Source of the DNA: a virus | DNA length: 45,002 nt | Virus record (IMG/VR): IMGVR_UViG_3300020442_002957 | Span: 1-45,002 of that record | Direction: 5' to 3' (one strand) | Part shown: one piece after another, positions 38,015-44,940 of the stretch | Layout: each line of letters opens with the position of its first letter | Numbering within the stretch: position 1 is the stretch's first letter | Notes under the pieces: model-generated | What the model saw: only the letters and a program-made list of their open reading frames with translations | Told to the model about the DNA's origin: nothing | The model's database searches: none | Translations under genes and position numbers: made by a program

Positions 38015-40069
38015 ATGACTAAGTGGATCACACATTGGACAATAGCCTTTATCACGGCTGTAGTGATGATATTAATTCATTACGGGGATGGTACCATTGT
38101 TCAAACGGCTCGGCTCAAGCAATTTGATCTACTCCAAACTTCAAGTGAGCCTATATTGTCCCAGGATATTGCAGTAGTCACCATCGACGAGACAGCTATT
38201 GAAAAGTACGGTCAATGGCCCTGGAAGCGTGATGTTCTTGCAGATGTAATCTGGAGACTTCGTGAAGCAGGTGCTGGTATCATTGTGATGCCTATGCTAT
38301 TCTCAGAACCAGATAGACTTGGTGGAGATTTAGCACTAGCCGAAGCACTTGTAGAGAACGGTGTAGTGATTGCCCAAACAGGAACTACGTCCGGTGTAAG
38401 CCGTAACTCTGTACCGCGTGGAGTTGCGAAGATAGGTGATCCTTTACCATTCTTGTTTGAATGGCCAGGGATGCTGGGGCCTATTCCAATGCTAGGAGAA
38501 AATGCCGACGGTGTAGGTGTATTAAACACTTTTCCAGAAATCGATGGCGTGGTACGTAGAGTGCCTCTTCTTATGCGTATTGGGGACAATACGTATCCGG
38601 CTATGGCAGTGGAAGTTATACGAGTTGCTACTGGCGCTCCTTCCTATCAGGTTAAGGCTAACCAAGGAGGCATAGAAGCTATAAGAGTACCAGGTTATCC
38701 AGTTATTAGAACGGATCCGAATGGACAAATTTGGTTGCGTTGGAATAAAGAGTTTGAAACTGTTTCAGTTGCGGAGGATGATTTTAGCATCGTAGAAGGC
38801 AAAACAGTAATAGTAGGCGTAACAGCAGAAGGCTTAGGTGGCATCATTGCTACACCACAAGGCCCACAGTACAATTACTTGCCAGCGGCAATAACACTAC
38901 AAACTGTAATAGATGGTGACCAAATCGAAAGGCCCTATTGGGCTTTCCTTGCAGAATTGTTAGCGACGGGAATCTTAGGCATAGCCCTTGTGCTGTTAGC
39001 TCGTTTTGCACCTTACTGGTTAGTTGGTATTAAGATTGTAGCGTTTAGTGGTTTGCTTGTGTATGGTGCTCACTATGCATGGACAAATTATTTGTATCTA
39101 TTAGATATCACTATGCCGTTGGTTACTGTACTGTTAGTAGGATTACATGCTGTATTCAATAGATTTGTAAGCGAATATTTTCAGAAACAAGCAATTAAGA
39201 AACAGTTTGCTGGTTATGCTTCACCCACTGTTGTTAGATTGCTTCAAGAAAATCCTGCACTTATTAAAGAAGGCATGAAAAAAGAAGTGAGTATTTTATT
39301 TTCAGACTTGCGTGGATTTACTCCTTTAGGCGAATCATTCGGTGATGATGTTAAAGGCTTAACAAAAATTATGAACGGCTACATGGACGCAATTACACAA
39401 CCTATATTAGATTCAGATGGTATGGTTATAAAATATATTGGTGATGCAAGTATGCACATACATAACGCACCTATTGATGATCCAGAACATCCTAAAACAG
39501 CAGTACAGTGTGGTTTGAATATGTTAAATGCAGTGGAGAAATTTAATGAAAAAATTACCGCAGAAGGTAGACCTCCGGTGGGTATGGGTGCCGGTATTAA
39601 TACTGGGCTTGGCTATCTTGGCGAAATGGGATCAACAGCCAGACATAGTTATGATGTTCTCGGGGATGCTGTAAGCACAGCGGCTAGGATAGAATCTAAA
39701 TGTAAAGAGTACGGTTGTTTATTGTTAGTAGGCGAAAGCACTTATAATGCAACAAAAGATGATTTCTTTTATCTTAAAGTAGATGATTTACAAGTTAAAG
39801 GTAAAAGTGTTGGGTTATCTATCTATACAGTTTTAGACGGAATGAATAACAAATCAGATTTAAAAAGCCAAAAGTTTCATAATGAAATGCATGAAGCATA
39901 TCAAGCACAAAAGTTTGATGAAGCAATTTACATATGTGAAAAACTAAAAAGACATTTCGATGCCAAAATGGTTGGATATTATAACATGTGGATTGAACGC
40001 TGTGAATACATGAAAACACAGGATTTACCTGCTGATTGGAATGGCGTGTTTATAGCGGCTACAAAATAA
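38015..40069 (+). CDS. CHASE2-domain class III adenylate cyclase
   Basis: A 684-residue membrane receptor cyclase. TM1 lies at ~6-23. A periplasmic CHASE2 domain (~35-300) contains DIAVVTIDETAIEKYGQWPWKRDVLADVI and RVPLLMRIGDNTYPAMAVEVIR. Three TMs (~308-392) follow, then a cyclase domain (~425-605). Catalytic elements: metal Asp431 (FSDLRGFT) and Asp477 (IKYIGDAS); Lys473 and Asp547 (YDVLGD) specify ATP; Arg558 is the transition-state Arg. Ser554 replaces the usual transition-state Asn (DAVSTAAR). Expected to make cAMP in response to an envelope signal, perhaps from the FecR-domain protein upstream. Highly unusual for a phage. Confidence 0.9.
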   Translation: MTKWITHWTIAFITAVVMILIHYGDGTIVQTARLKQFDLLQTSSEPILSQDIAVVTIDETAIEKYGQWPWKRDVLADVIWRLREAGAGIIVMPMLFSEPDRLGGDLALAEALVENGVVIAQTGTTSGVSRNSVPRGVAKIGDPLPFLFEWPGMLGPIPMLGENADGVGVLNTFPEIDGVVRRVPLLMRIGDNTYPAMAVEVIRVATGAPSYQVKANQGGIEAIRVPGYPVIRTDPNGQIWLRWNKEFETVSVAEDDFSIVEGKTVIVGVTAEGLGGIIATPQGPQYNYLPAAITLQTVIDGDQIERPYWAFLAELLATGILGIALVLLARFAPYWLVGIKIVAFSGLLVYGAHYAWTNYLYLLDITMPLVTVLLVGLHAVFNRFVSEYFQKQAIKKQFAGYASPTVVRLLQENPALIKEGMKKEVSILFSDLRGFTPLGESFGDDVKGLTKIMNGYMDAITQPILDSDGMVIKYIGDASMHIHNAPIDDPEHPKTAVQCGLNMLNAVEKFNEKITAEGRPPVGMGAGINTGLGYLGEMGSTARHSYDVLGDAVSTAARIESKCKEYGCLLLVGESTYNATKDDFFYLKVDDLQVKGKSVGLSIYTVLDGMNNKSDLKSQKFHNEMHEAYQAQKFDEAIYICEKLKRHFDAKMVGYYNMWIERCEYMKTQDLPADWNGVFIAATK

Positions 40070-40222
40070 TTACTCAGACTTTTCTAAATCTTCGTGATAC
40101 TTTTTCCAGTAAGCCATTCTTTCGTTAAAACTCAATCTTTGAGCTTCATGTTCCTTTAGCTTCTGTACGTAGTGTTTTATGTCGTGAATCACTCTCGCAG
40201 TCGCATCTGGTACATACGTCAT
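40070..40222 (-). CDS. Small charged helical protein
   Basis: A 50-residue minus-strand ORF (GAGGAATGTATAA before the ATG), rich in Lys/His/Glu/Tyr: VIHDIKHYVQKLKEHEAQRLSF, then NERMAYWKKYHEDLEKSE. It abuts the cyclase stop tail to tail and shares 77 bases with the Cys-rich ORF upstream, in another frame. Composition is protein-like; function unknown. Confidence 0.5.
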   Translation of the reverse strand: MTYVPDATARVIHDIKHYVQKLKEHEAQRLSFNERMAYWKKYHEDLEKSE

Positions 40223-40301
40223 TTATACATTCCTCGCAGTCTGGTTGGTAGCAGTGGCAACGATGTCCACATTTTTTACAGTATCTTTCAGGACCTTGCA
40301 C
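40146..40301 (-). CDS. Small Cys-rich (zinc-binding-like) protein
   Basis: A 51-residue product from a GTG at 40301, six bases after AAGGAG; the longer reading from 40376 overlaps the previous gene and has no site. YCKKCGHRCHCYQPDCEECINDVCTRCDC contains nine Cys and two His, suiting one or two zinc sites. The C-terminal 25 codons overlap the 50-residue ORF. Confidence 0.5.
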   Translation of the reverse strand: MQGPERYCKKCGHRCHCYQPDCEECINDVCTRCDCESDSRHKTLRTEAKGT

Positions 40302-40311
40302 ATAACTCTCC

Positions 40312-40650
40312 TTACTTTTTACCGGTACTATTAAACGCATCATTCTGAACGTCACTGTATTTAACAATGATTTCATCCAGTTGATCTTTTTGTTCCTTTG
40401 TAAGTGTTTTTGTTATTACGCCTTTGTGTTCCAATACCATGCTCAACTTCATACTCATACGAATCATGTCGTTGTCTAACATACGCACACGGTCAACTAG
40501 TTTGATAAGCGTTCCCATTGTTTCACCAATGACAGGATCAATAACTTCTGTTACCCATTTCCAGATAAAGAAAATAAAGTATCCCATACCGCAAGCGGCA
40601 ATAATAGGAAACCCATAATCACTAATCGCTTGAGCTAGATCTATCTCCAT
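40312..40650 (-). CDS. One-TM protein, paralogue of the 40901-41179 product
   Basis: A 112-residue protein. An N-terminal TM (YGFPIIAACGMGYFIFFIWKWV, ~12-33) is followed by an amphipathic helical region (ETMGTLIKLVDRVRMLDNDMIRMSMKLSMVLEHKG). The order EI/DFL-xxxI-x-(D/E)-x-GFPI, TM and LD(N)RV.xxNDxx.xxx.LS is shared with the product at 40901-41179. AGAGGGCAA eight bases before the ATG. Holin-like or fibre-anchor roles are guesses. Confidence 0.65.
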   Translation of the reverse strand: MEIDLAQAISDYGFPIIAACGMGYFIFFIWKWVTEVIDPVIGETMGTLIKLVDRVRMLDNDMIRMSMKLSMVLEHKGVITKTLTKEQKDQLDEIIVKYSDVQNDAFNSTGKK

Positions 40651-40879
40651 TTTGTTTTTTGCCCTCTTCGTATTTCCTTAGCAATGTAGTCAGTTCATCA
40701 GTTTTTCTTAACCAACCATGTTCATTTACAATAAACACATCGCCTGGTTTGTATAGCCAGTGATCTTTGGGAGTGCCATCTTGTGCATAACCCATAACTT
40801 CACCGTCCCAATCGCCTTTAACACGGAATGCTTGTCCCTTGGCGCCAGCACTTTCTACAACATAATCTATCCACATCAT
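40622..40879 (-). CDS. Small soluble protein between the TM paralogues
   Basis: An 85-residue protein starting ATGATG, with GGAGGGCAA four bases ahead. A beta-rich core (YVVESAGAKGQAFRVKGDWDGEVMGYAQDG...LYKPGDVFIVNEHGWLRK) has the 'KPGDVF' turn of SH3-like folds; the tail is charged and its 3' end overlaps the next gene's ribosome site and start by 29 bases. Function unknown. Confidence 0.65.
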   Translation of the reverse strand: MMWIDYVVESAGAKGQAFRVKGDWDGEVMGYAQDGTPKDHWLYKPGDVFIVNEHGWLRKTDELTTLLRKYEEGKKQNGDRSSSSD

Positions 40880-40883
40880 TTTT

Positions 40884-40892
40884 TTGCCCTCC
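40884..40892 (-). promoter_or_regulatory. GGAGGGCAA ribosome site
   Basis: Minus strand, four bases before the ATG at 40879. Confidence 0.6.
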
Positions 40893-40900
40893 AGTTGTGG

Positions 40901-41179
40901 TTAGTCTCGTCTAGCGTCTTCTTTACCTTCGTTGGCCGCTATACGATCTACATTAGGTTTTACACCTAGTGCATAACTTAGGAGTGCATCAATTTTAACA
41001 AGATCGTTATTCATAGTCTGTACACGATTGTCTAATTGACCAATGATGTTTTTGAGAGTTGTAACCGAATCCGTTACTCCTGCAAGAATAAACTTTAGCG
41101 TAACGAATACAAATACACCTGCCGCAAGCGCACCTGCGATAGGAAATCCTACTTCTGAGATTAATGTTAAAAAATCCAT
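40901..41179 (-). CDS. One-TM protein, first gene of the minus-strand module
   Basis: A 92-residue protein. The N-terminal TM (VGFPIAGALAAGVFVFVTLKFI, ~10-31) is followed by TTLKNIIGQLDNRVQTMNNDLVKIDALLSYALG, and then a charged tail. Paralogue of the 40312-40650 product. The ATG at 41179 follows GGAGGGCAACAAT; an ATG at 41194 overlaps that site and is rejected. A late box lies just upstream (41197-41203). Confidence 0.65.
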   Translation of the reverse strand: MDFLTLISEVGFPIAGALAAGVFVFVTLKFILAGVTDSVTTLKNIIGQLDNRVQTMNNDLVKIDALLSYALGVKPNVDRIAANEGKEDARRD

Positions 41180-41183
41180 ATTG

Positions 41184-41192
41184 TTGCCCTCC
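41184..41192 (-). promoter_or_regulatory. GGAGGGCAA ribosome site
   Basis: Minus strand, four bases before the ATG at 41179; it decides this start. Confidence 0.6.
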
Positions 41193-41196
41193 ATAA

Positions 41197-41203
41197 GTAT
41201 TTA
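41197..41203 (-). promoter_or_regulatory. T4-like late promoter box (minus strand)
   Basis: Minus strand reads GATAAATAC just before the ribosome site of the five-gene minus module. On the plus strand a TAAATAA at 41208-41214 faces the FmdB-like gene, so the region is divergent. Confidence 0.55.
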
Positions 41204-41233
41204 TCTGTAAATAACATATTATAGGAGTACTAG

Positions 41234-41569
41234 ATGCCGGTTTATGTTTATCAATGTGAAAAATGTAAAGAAATTTATGACGACATGCACAAGTGGGGAG
41301 AAGATCCAAGTCCCTGTCCGGAGTGCGGAGAATCAGAAGAGCTAAAAAAGATTCCAACTAAACCACAGTCACCTAAAATCCAATCAGGTAAACCAGCAGA
41401 TCGTTGGGGTTACAATAAAACAACCACAGACTATTGGTTTGATGGAGAAGGTCGTAGAGATGCATACCAGTACGACGAGAACAAACGTAAATCACAAGTT
41501 AAGGAAATGGCTGAAAAACACTCAAGAAAAGGTGCAACAGTTTCTATCAAAAAGCCAAAAAAAACTTGA
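41234..41569 (+). CDS. FmdB-type zinc-ribbon protein
   Basis: A 111-residue protein. MPVYVYQCEKCKEIYDDMHKWGEDPSPCPECGESEELKKI is the FmdB/CxxC_CxxC_SSSS zinc ribbon with two CxxC pairs. The rest is Lys-rich and disordered. Regulatory function is assumed for the family but unproven. ATAGGAG before the ATG. Confidence 0.8.
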   Translation: MPVYVYQCEKCKEIYDDMHKWGEDPSPCPECGESEELKKIPTKPQSPKIQSGKPADRWGYNKTTTDYWFDGEGRRDAYQYDENKRKSQVKEMAEKHSRKGATVSIKKPKKT

Positions 41570-41594
41570 CTTTCACAGTAACATAGTATATTAT
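41566..41594 (+). promoter_or_regulatory. Sigma-70-type promoter
   Basis: TTGACT, 17-base spacer, TATTAT, ahead of the peroxiredoxin gene; the -35 overlaps the FmdB-like stop. Confidence 0.75.
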
Positions 41595-41619
41595 ATAAGC
41601 ACAATGAGGAGACATATAT

Positions 41620-42153
41620 ATGATCGAAGGGTATAGACCACCTTGTGTGGTTTTTAGAACCAGAGTCCGAGATGAAAGTATCGAAGGCTCAAATCCATAC
41701 CGTTGGGAAGACGTAACCAGCGACAGTCTTTTCAAAGGCAAAAGAGTTGTACTGTTTAGTTTGCCAGGTGCGTTTACACCTACTTGCTCAACATATCAAC
41801 TTCCGGGCTTTGAAGAGAATTACGACCGAATCCGTAACACAGACATTGACGAAGTTTACTGTATTAGTGTTAATGATGCGTTCGTAATGAATGCTTGGGC
41901 AAAACACTCAGGCATAAAAAATGTTAAAGTTATTCCAGACGGCTCTGGAAACTTCACACGTTACATGGGTATGCTTATTGGCAAAAACCATTTAGGTTTC
42001 GGTAACCGCTCATGGCGTTATATGGCAATCTTAAATGATGGTGTAGTTGAAAAATGGTGGCAGGAACCTGGCATTAATAATGATGGTGATGACAATGATC
42101 CATACGAACAAACTACTCCAGAAAATTGTTGCACATATTTGGAGAGCAAGTAA
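41620..42153 (+). CDS. Peroxiredoxin (Prx5-like)
   Basis: A 177-residue thiol peroxidase. VVLFSLPGAFTPTCSTYQLPGFEEN carries the peroxidatic Cys56 in the PGAFTPTCS motif of Prx5/AhpC-TSA members. SVNDAFVMNAWAKHSG and the Arg-containing SWRYMAILNDG are also family-like. A CC pair near the end (ENCCTYLE) could provide a resolving Cys. GAGGAG site before the ATG. Would detoxify peroxide during infection, using glutaredoxin or another thiol (inference). Confidence 0.85.
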   Translation: MIEGYRPPCVVFRTRVRDESIEGSNPYRWEDVTSDSLFKGKRVVLFSLPGAFTPTCSTYQLPGFEENYDRIRNTDIDEVYCISVNDAFVMNAWAKHSGIKNVKVIPDGSGNFTRYMGMLIGKNHLGFGNRSWRYMAILNDGVVEKWWQEPGINNDGDDNDPYEQTTPENCCTYLESK

Positions 42154-42690
42154 TTGAGCCTACACGAATATTATGATTGGAATGCTCTTATCAGCGAAGA
42201 TGCGAGCAGGAGCATGGTTAATGATATTGACCTTACTATTAAACAAGGAAGGTTTTGGCATAACAGTCCACCTTATCAAACCAACATTAATATATTCGGC
42301 TTGAATACACAACATTGGATAAATCTCAAGATGAGTTTTATCTGGTCGTGTTTTGCATTTATGAAACGAGAAGCTCAGATCAAAAGTGTCAAGAGCTGGG
42401 GATACAAAACAAATGTAGAAACACAAGAAGATAGAGACACTTACTGGCATCAACATCTTCGTGATGGCTCCCTTGTTGTTAGTGGTGTATACTATCTATC
42501 AATTCCGGAAGGTTGCGATCTTAGTACTAGTGGTACAGAGTTTGCACCTGACGGACCTGATAGACCAACTTATCATGCAGAAGCAAGGCCTGGTAATTGG
42601 ATTATTTTTCCTGGCAAAACTTGGCATCGTCCAGGAATACTTACTAAAAAAGATTGGCGTTTTATTGTTGCGGCCGACATGGAGGTATAA
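42154..42690 (+). CDS. 2OG-Fe(II) oxygenase-like protein
   Basis: A 178-residue protein starting at TTG right after the previous stop, with GGAGAGC upstream. DTYWHQHLRDGSLVVSGVYYLSIPEG gives the first iron-ligand region (HxH/D type), and PGNWIIFPGKTWHRPGILTKKDWRFIVAADM the distal His and Arg. The overall layout is like the 26849 gene product. Substrate unknown. Confidence 0.65.
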   Translation: MSLHEYYDWNALISEDASRSMVNDIDLTIKQGRFWHNSPPYQTNINIFGLNTQHWINLKMSFIWSCFAFMKREAQIKSVKSWGYKTNVETQEDRDTYWHQHLRDGSLVVSGVYYLSIPEGCDLSTSGTEFAPDGPDRPTYHAEARPGNWIIFPGKTWHRPGILTKKDWRFIVAADMEV

Positions 42691-43410
42691 ATGGCAACCA
42701 CAGAAGAAAAAAAAGAATTAGTAGAACACATCAAAGGTCCACGTTTCTATAGAATACTGTTAAATGGTTACGGTGGTGAAGCAAGTTATATGTCTTTGAC
42801 TGAGGATCAATTTAATTTTTGGAGTGCAAACATTGAAGAAAATGGTGACTGTGATGCAGTCAATTATTGTGTCAATGCAGAAGATGAAGATTTTGATTTT
42901 GAAAATATTGAAGAACTTGCAGATGATATGAAGTTCCTAAGTGATGAAGATGGTCCGCGACCTTGGTATGAAGCACCCACACAATTTGATCATCAATGGG
43001 GAATTGATATTCACAATGCTAATATAGAAGTTGATGAAGTTTCTAGCAAAGAATATGATGCAAGTTACATTGACAACGTAGTTGAGTCACAGGATCTTGC
43101 TGAATGGATGGACGAAGTGGATAAAGAACGTGACTATTCTACAACAATAAATGAATCTAATGAAAGTGACGGATATTCACAAGAACCAAAATATGTAGCA
43201 CAATTTTACAGTGCTGAAAAAGGTAGTTTTTATGATGGTATCATAGAAACAGTTGGCGAGTTTGATCCTAAAAAGTTAAAAATTTATTCTTCTGAATTTC
43301 TAAACGGAGATGACACAGTATATTCGATTGAATACGATGGTGTTGAAGTTGACAATAATGGCGGCGACACAAATGGTAAAGGATATTCTGTGCATGTTTG
43401 GAAAAACTAA
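42691..43410 (+). CDS. Acidic protein, unknown
   Basis: A 239-residue, strongly acidic protein with GGAGGT before the ATG. The N-terminal half has FYRILLNGYGGEASYMSLTEDQFNFW, and the C-terminal half a beta-rich segment (VAQFYSAEKGSFYDGIIET...VYSIEYDGVEVD). No family recognised. It shares one base with the next gene (TAATG) and lies between two oxygenases. Confidence 0.65.
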   Translation: MATTEEKKELVEHIKGPRFYRILLNGYGGEASYMSLTEDQFNFWSANIEENGDCDAVNYCVNAEDEDFDFENIEELADDMKFLSDEDGPRPWYEAPTQFDHQWGIDIHNANIEVDEVSSKEYDASYIDNVVESQDLAEWMDEVDKERDYSTTINESNESDGYSQEPKYVAQFYSAEKGSFYDGIIETVGEFDPKKLKIYSSEFLNGDDTVYSIEYDGVEVDNNGGDTNGKGYSVHVWKN

Positions 43411-43970
43411 TGATACGTAAGCAAGCATTTATACATTTTAACGAACAACCTTTTAAAAATCTTATTGATAGAATCTATGAAGTTGCTCCAGAAGTAGATA
43501 CTGCAACATCAAGTGAAAAGGATCCCGACAATCAAAGACACAGTGATGTAAGTTGGATCGATCCAAAAGACGAACACAAAGATATATTTGAATTTATCAA
43601 TGAAGCAATGAACAATGCAAATCAACAAAGTGAATGGCATTTTGATGTTCCTATAATAGAACCTTTACAATTTACTGAATACAAAGTTGGACAAAGATAC
43701 GATTGGCATGTGGATCAATTTATGGGGTATGAAGATACTATTAGAAAAATTAGTTTTAGCATTTTGTTGAATGATGACTTTGAAGGTGGAGAATTTGAAA
43801 TAGAGGCAGGAAGTCCTGCTAAGTCAGCAGAAGACCGTATTCATAAAATTAATTTGAAAAAAGGTGACGGTCTATTTTTTCCTAGCTACACGTGGCACAG
43901 AGTTAGACCTGTAACCAAAGGCACACGACACAGCCTTGTTGGTTGGTGTAGAGGACCGCAATGGAGGTAA
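43410..43970 (+). CDS. 2OG-Fe(II) oxygenase (prolyl-4-hydroxylase-like)
   Basis: A 186-residue dioxygenase of the P4H/PKHD class. YDWHVDQF holds His100 and Asp102, YTWHRVRPV the distal His163, and GTRHSLVGWCRG Arg173 for 2-oxoglutarate. Strands YKVGQRYDWHVD and ISFSILLNDDFEGGEFEI are typical. The ATG at 43410 overlaps the upstream stop; a TTG at 43398 is less likely. Probable protein or small-molecule hydroxylase. Confidence 0.8.
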   Translation: MIRKQAFIHFNEQPFKNLIDRIYEVAPEVDTATSSEKDPDNQRHSDVSWIDPKDEHKDIFEFINEAMNNANQQSEWHFDVPIIEPLQFTEYKVGQRYDWHVDQFMGYEDTIRKISFSILLNDDFEGGEFEIEAGSPAKSAEDRIHKINLKKGDGLFFPSYTWHRVRPVTKGTRHSLVGWCRGPQWR

Positions 43971-43974
43971 ATAC
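43968..43974 (+). promoter_or_regulatory. Late promoter-like box abutting a start codon
   Basis: GTAAATAC-AAC-ATG at 43978; here a GGAGGT site overlaps the box, so both read-through and near-leaderless translation are possible. Confidence 0.4.
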
Positions 43975-43977
43975 AAC

Positions 43978-44214
43978 ATGCCCACAAATGTAAAAGAATA
44001 TAAAGCAGAAGATATTTTCGTTAAACAAGACGGTGAATATAAAATGATTATTCCACCTGAAATCTTAGAACAACAAGGTTGGAAGGTAGGAGATACTCTT
44101 AAATTTGATATTGGTGATAAAGGTACTATTATTATAACCAAACCAGATGATCCAGACAAAGAAAACCCTAACGTAGTAGTTATTGAGAGCGTTCCAGAAG
44201 ATGCCAAAAAATAG
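43978..44214 (+). CDS. AbrB/SpoVT-like DNA-binding protein
   Basis: A 78-residue protein. [35 protein letters not shown] is the swapped-hairpin AbrB pattern (IPxEI...GWKxGDxL.....GxIII), as in antitoxins and transition regulators. An acidic tail follows. The ATG at 43978 after GGAGGT is preferred over 43936. It overlaps the IF-1 gene by 14 bases, so both are made together; it may autoregulate that pair. Confidence 0.75.
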   Translation: MPTNVKEYKAEDIFVKQDGEYKMIIPPEILEQQGWKVGDTLKFDIGDKGTIIITKPDDPDKENPNVVVIESVPEDAKK

Positions 44215-44422
44215 CGATATCCTCGAATATGAGGGTAGCATCGTTGAAGTTCTTCCTAATCAAACTTTTAAAGTAAAACTTAAAGAAAGTGAACATATTA
44301 TTACTGCATATACTGGCGGGAAAATGCGCCAAAATCGCATTAGATTAGTAGCAGGTGATATAGTCAAAATAGAAATGAGTCCTTATGATCTACAAAAAGG
44401 ACGCATTACATATCGTTTGTAA
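44201..44422 (+). CDS. infA: Translation initiation factor IF-1
   Basis: A 73-residue OB-fold factor that binds the 30S A site during initiation. [64 protein letters not shown] follows the bacterial IF-1 pattern end to end (E-G-x-V-x-E-x-L-P-N; GKMRxNxIR; GDxVxxExSPYDLxKGRIxYR). The ATG at 44201 lies inside the AbrB-like gene. Length equals host IF-1 (71-73). Phage copies are rare. With bS21 and tmRNA it suggests re-tuned start-site selection. Confidence 0.93.
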   Translation: MPKNSDILEYEGSIVEVLPNQTFKVKLKESEHIITAYTGGKMRQNRIRLVAGDIVKIEMSPYDLQKGRITYRL

Positions 44423-44431
44423 CCAAAAGAG

Positions 44432-44460
44432 TTGACATTTACCATATAATAAAGTATACT
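44432..44460 (+). promoter_or_regulatory. Sigma-70-type promoter
   Basis: TTGACA, 17-base spacer, TATACT, ten bases after the IF-1 stop; drives the metalloprotease-like gene. Confidence 0.8.
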
Positions 44461-44484
44461 ATATAGATAATAAGGGAGTATAGT

Positions 44485-44919
44485 ATGATTGTAGAAGTTG
44501 TCGGCGGTTCAAAATCACAAAAAACACACGTATACAAAATGGTAGAATTTTGTGTATCTAAATTGATGCCTAAGATGAAGTATCTAGACATTACAGTAAA
44601 CCTTACAAAGCCACAAGGTGCAATGGGGTATTGTTGTGAAACAGACAACAATAGAACATTTGAAATTGAAGTAGATAAGTCACAGTCTTTACGTGACCTA
44701 TTAGAAACAGTGGCACATGAAATGGTGCATGTCAAACAGTATGCAAGACGTGAACTTCATCCTGACAAGCATACTTGGATGGGCAGAACTGTAAACCCTG
44801 ATGATATTAATTATTGGGATCAACCATGGGAAATTGAAGCTCACGGAAGGCAACTTGGCTTGTTTATTCGTTATTGTGAAGAAAATAATCTAAGCAAGTA
44901 TAAATGGACACAAAATTAA
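44485..44919 (+). CDS. SprT-like zinc metalloprotease
   Basis: A 144-residue protein with DLLETVAHEMVHVKQYARREL, an HExxH zinc site (His78, Glu79, His82), and a likely third ligand in PWEIEAHGRQLG. It fits SprT/WSS1-type minimal proteases, which in other systems cut DNA-bound proteins. AAGGGAG site before the ATG and its own promoter. Substrate unknown. Confidence 0.75.
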   Translation: MIVEVVGGSKSQKTHVYKMVEFCVSKLMPKMKYLDITVNLTKPQGAMGYCCETDNNRTFEIEVDKSQSLRDLLETVAHEMVHVKQYARRELHPDKHTWMGRTVNPDDINYWDQPWEIEAHGRQLGLFIRYCEENNLSKYKWTQN

Positions 44920-44926
44920 TAAATAC
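44920..44926 (+). promoter_or_regulatory. T4-like late promoter box
   Basis: ATAAATAC right after the protease stop and 14 bases before the ATG at 44941. Confidence 0.5.
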
Positions 44927-44940
44927 GTATATAATAAATT

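Noticed and set aside
38015-40069. Guanylate rather than adenylate cyclase
   Set aside because: Lys473 and Asp547 are the ATP-specifying pair; guanylate cyclases have Glu and Cys or similar.
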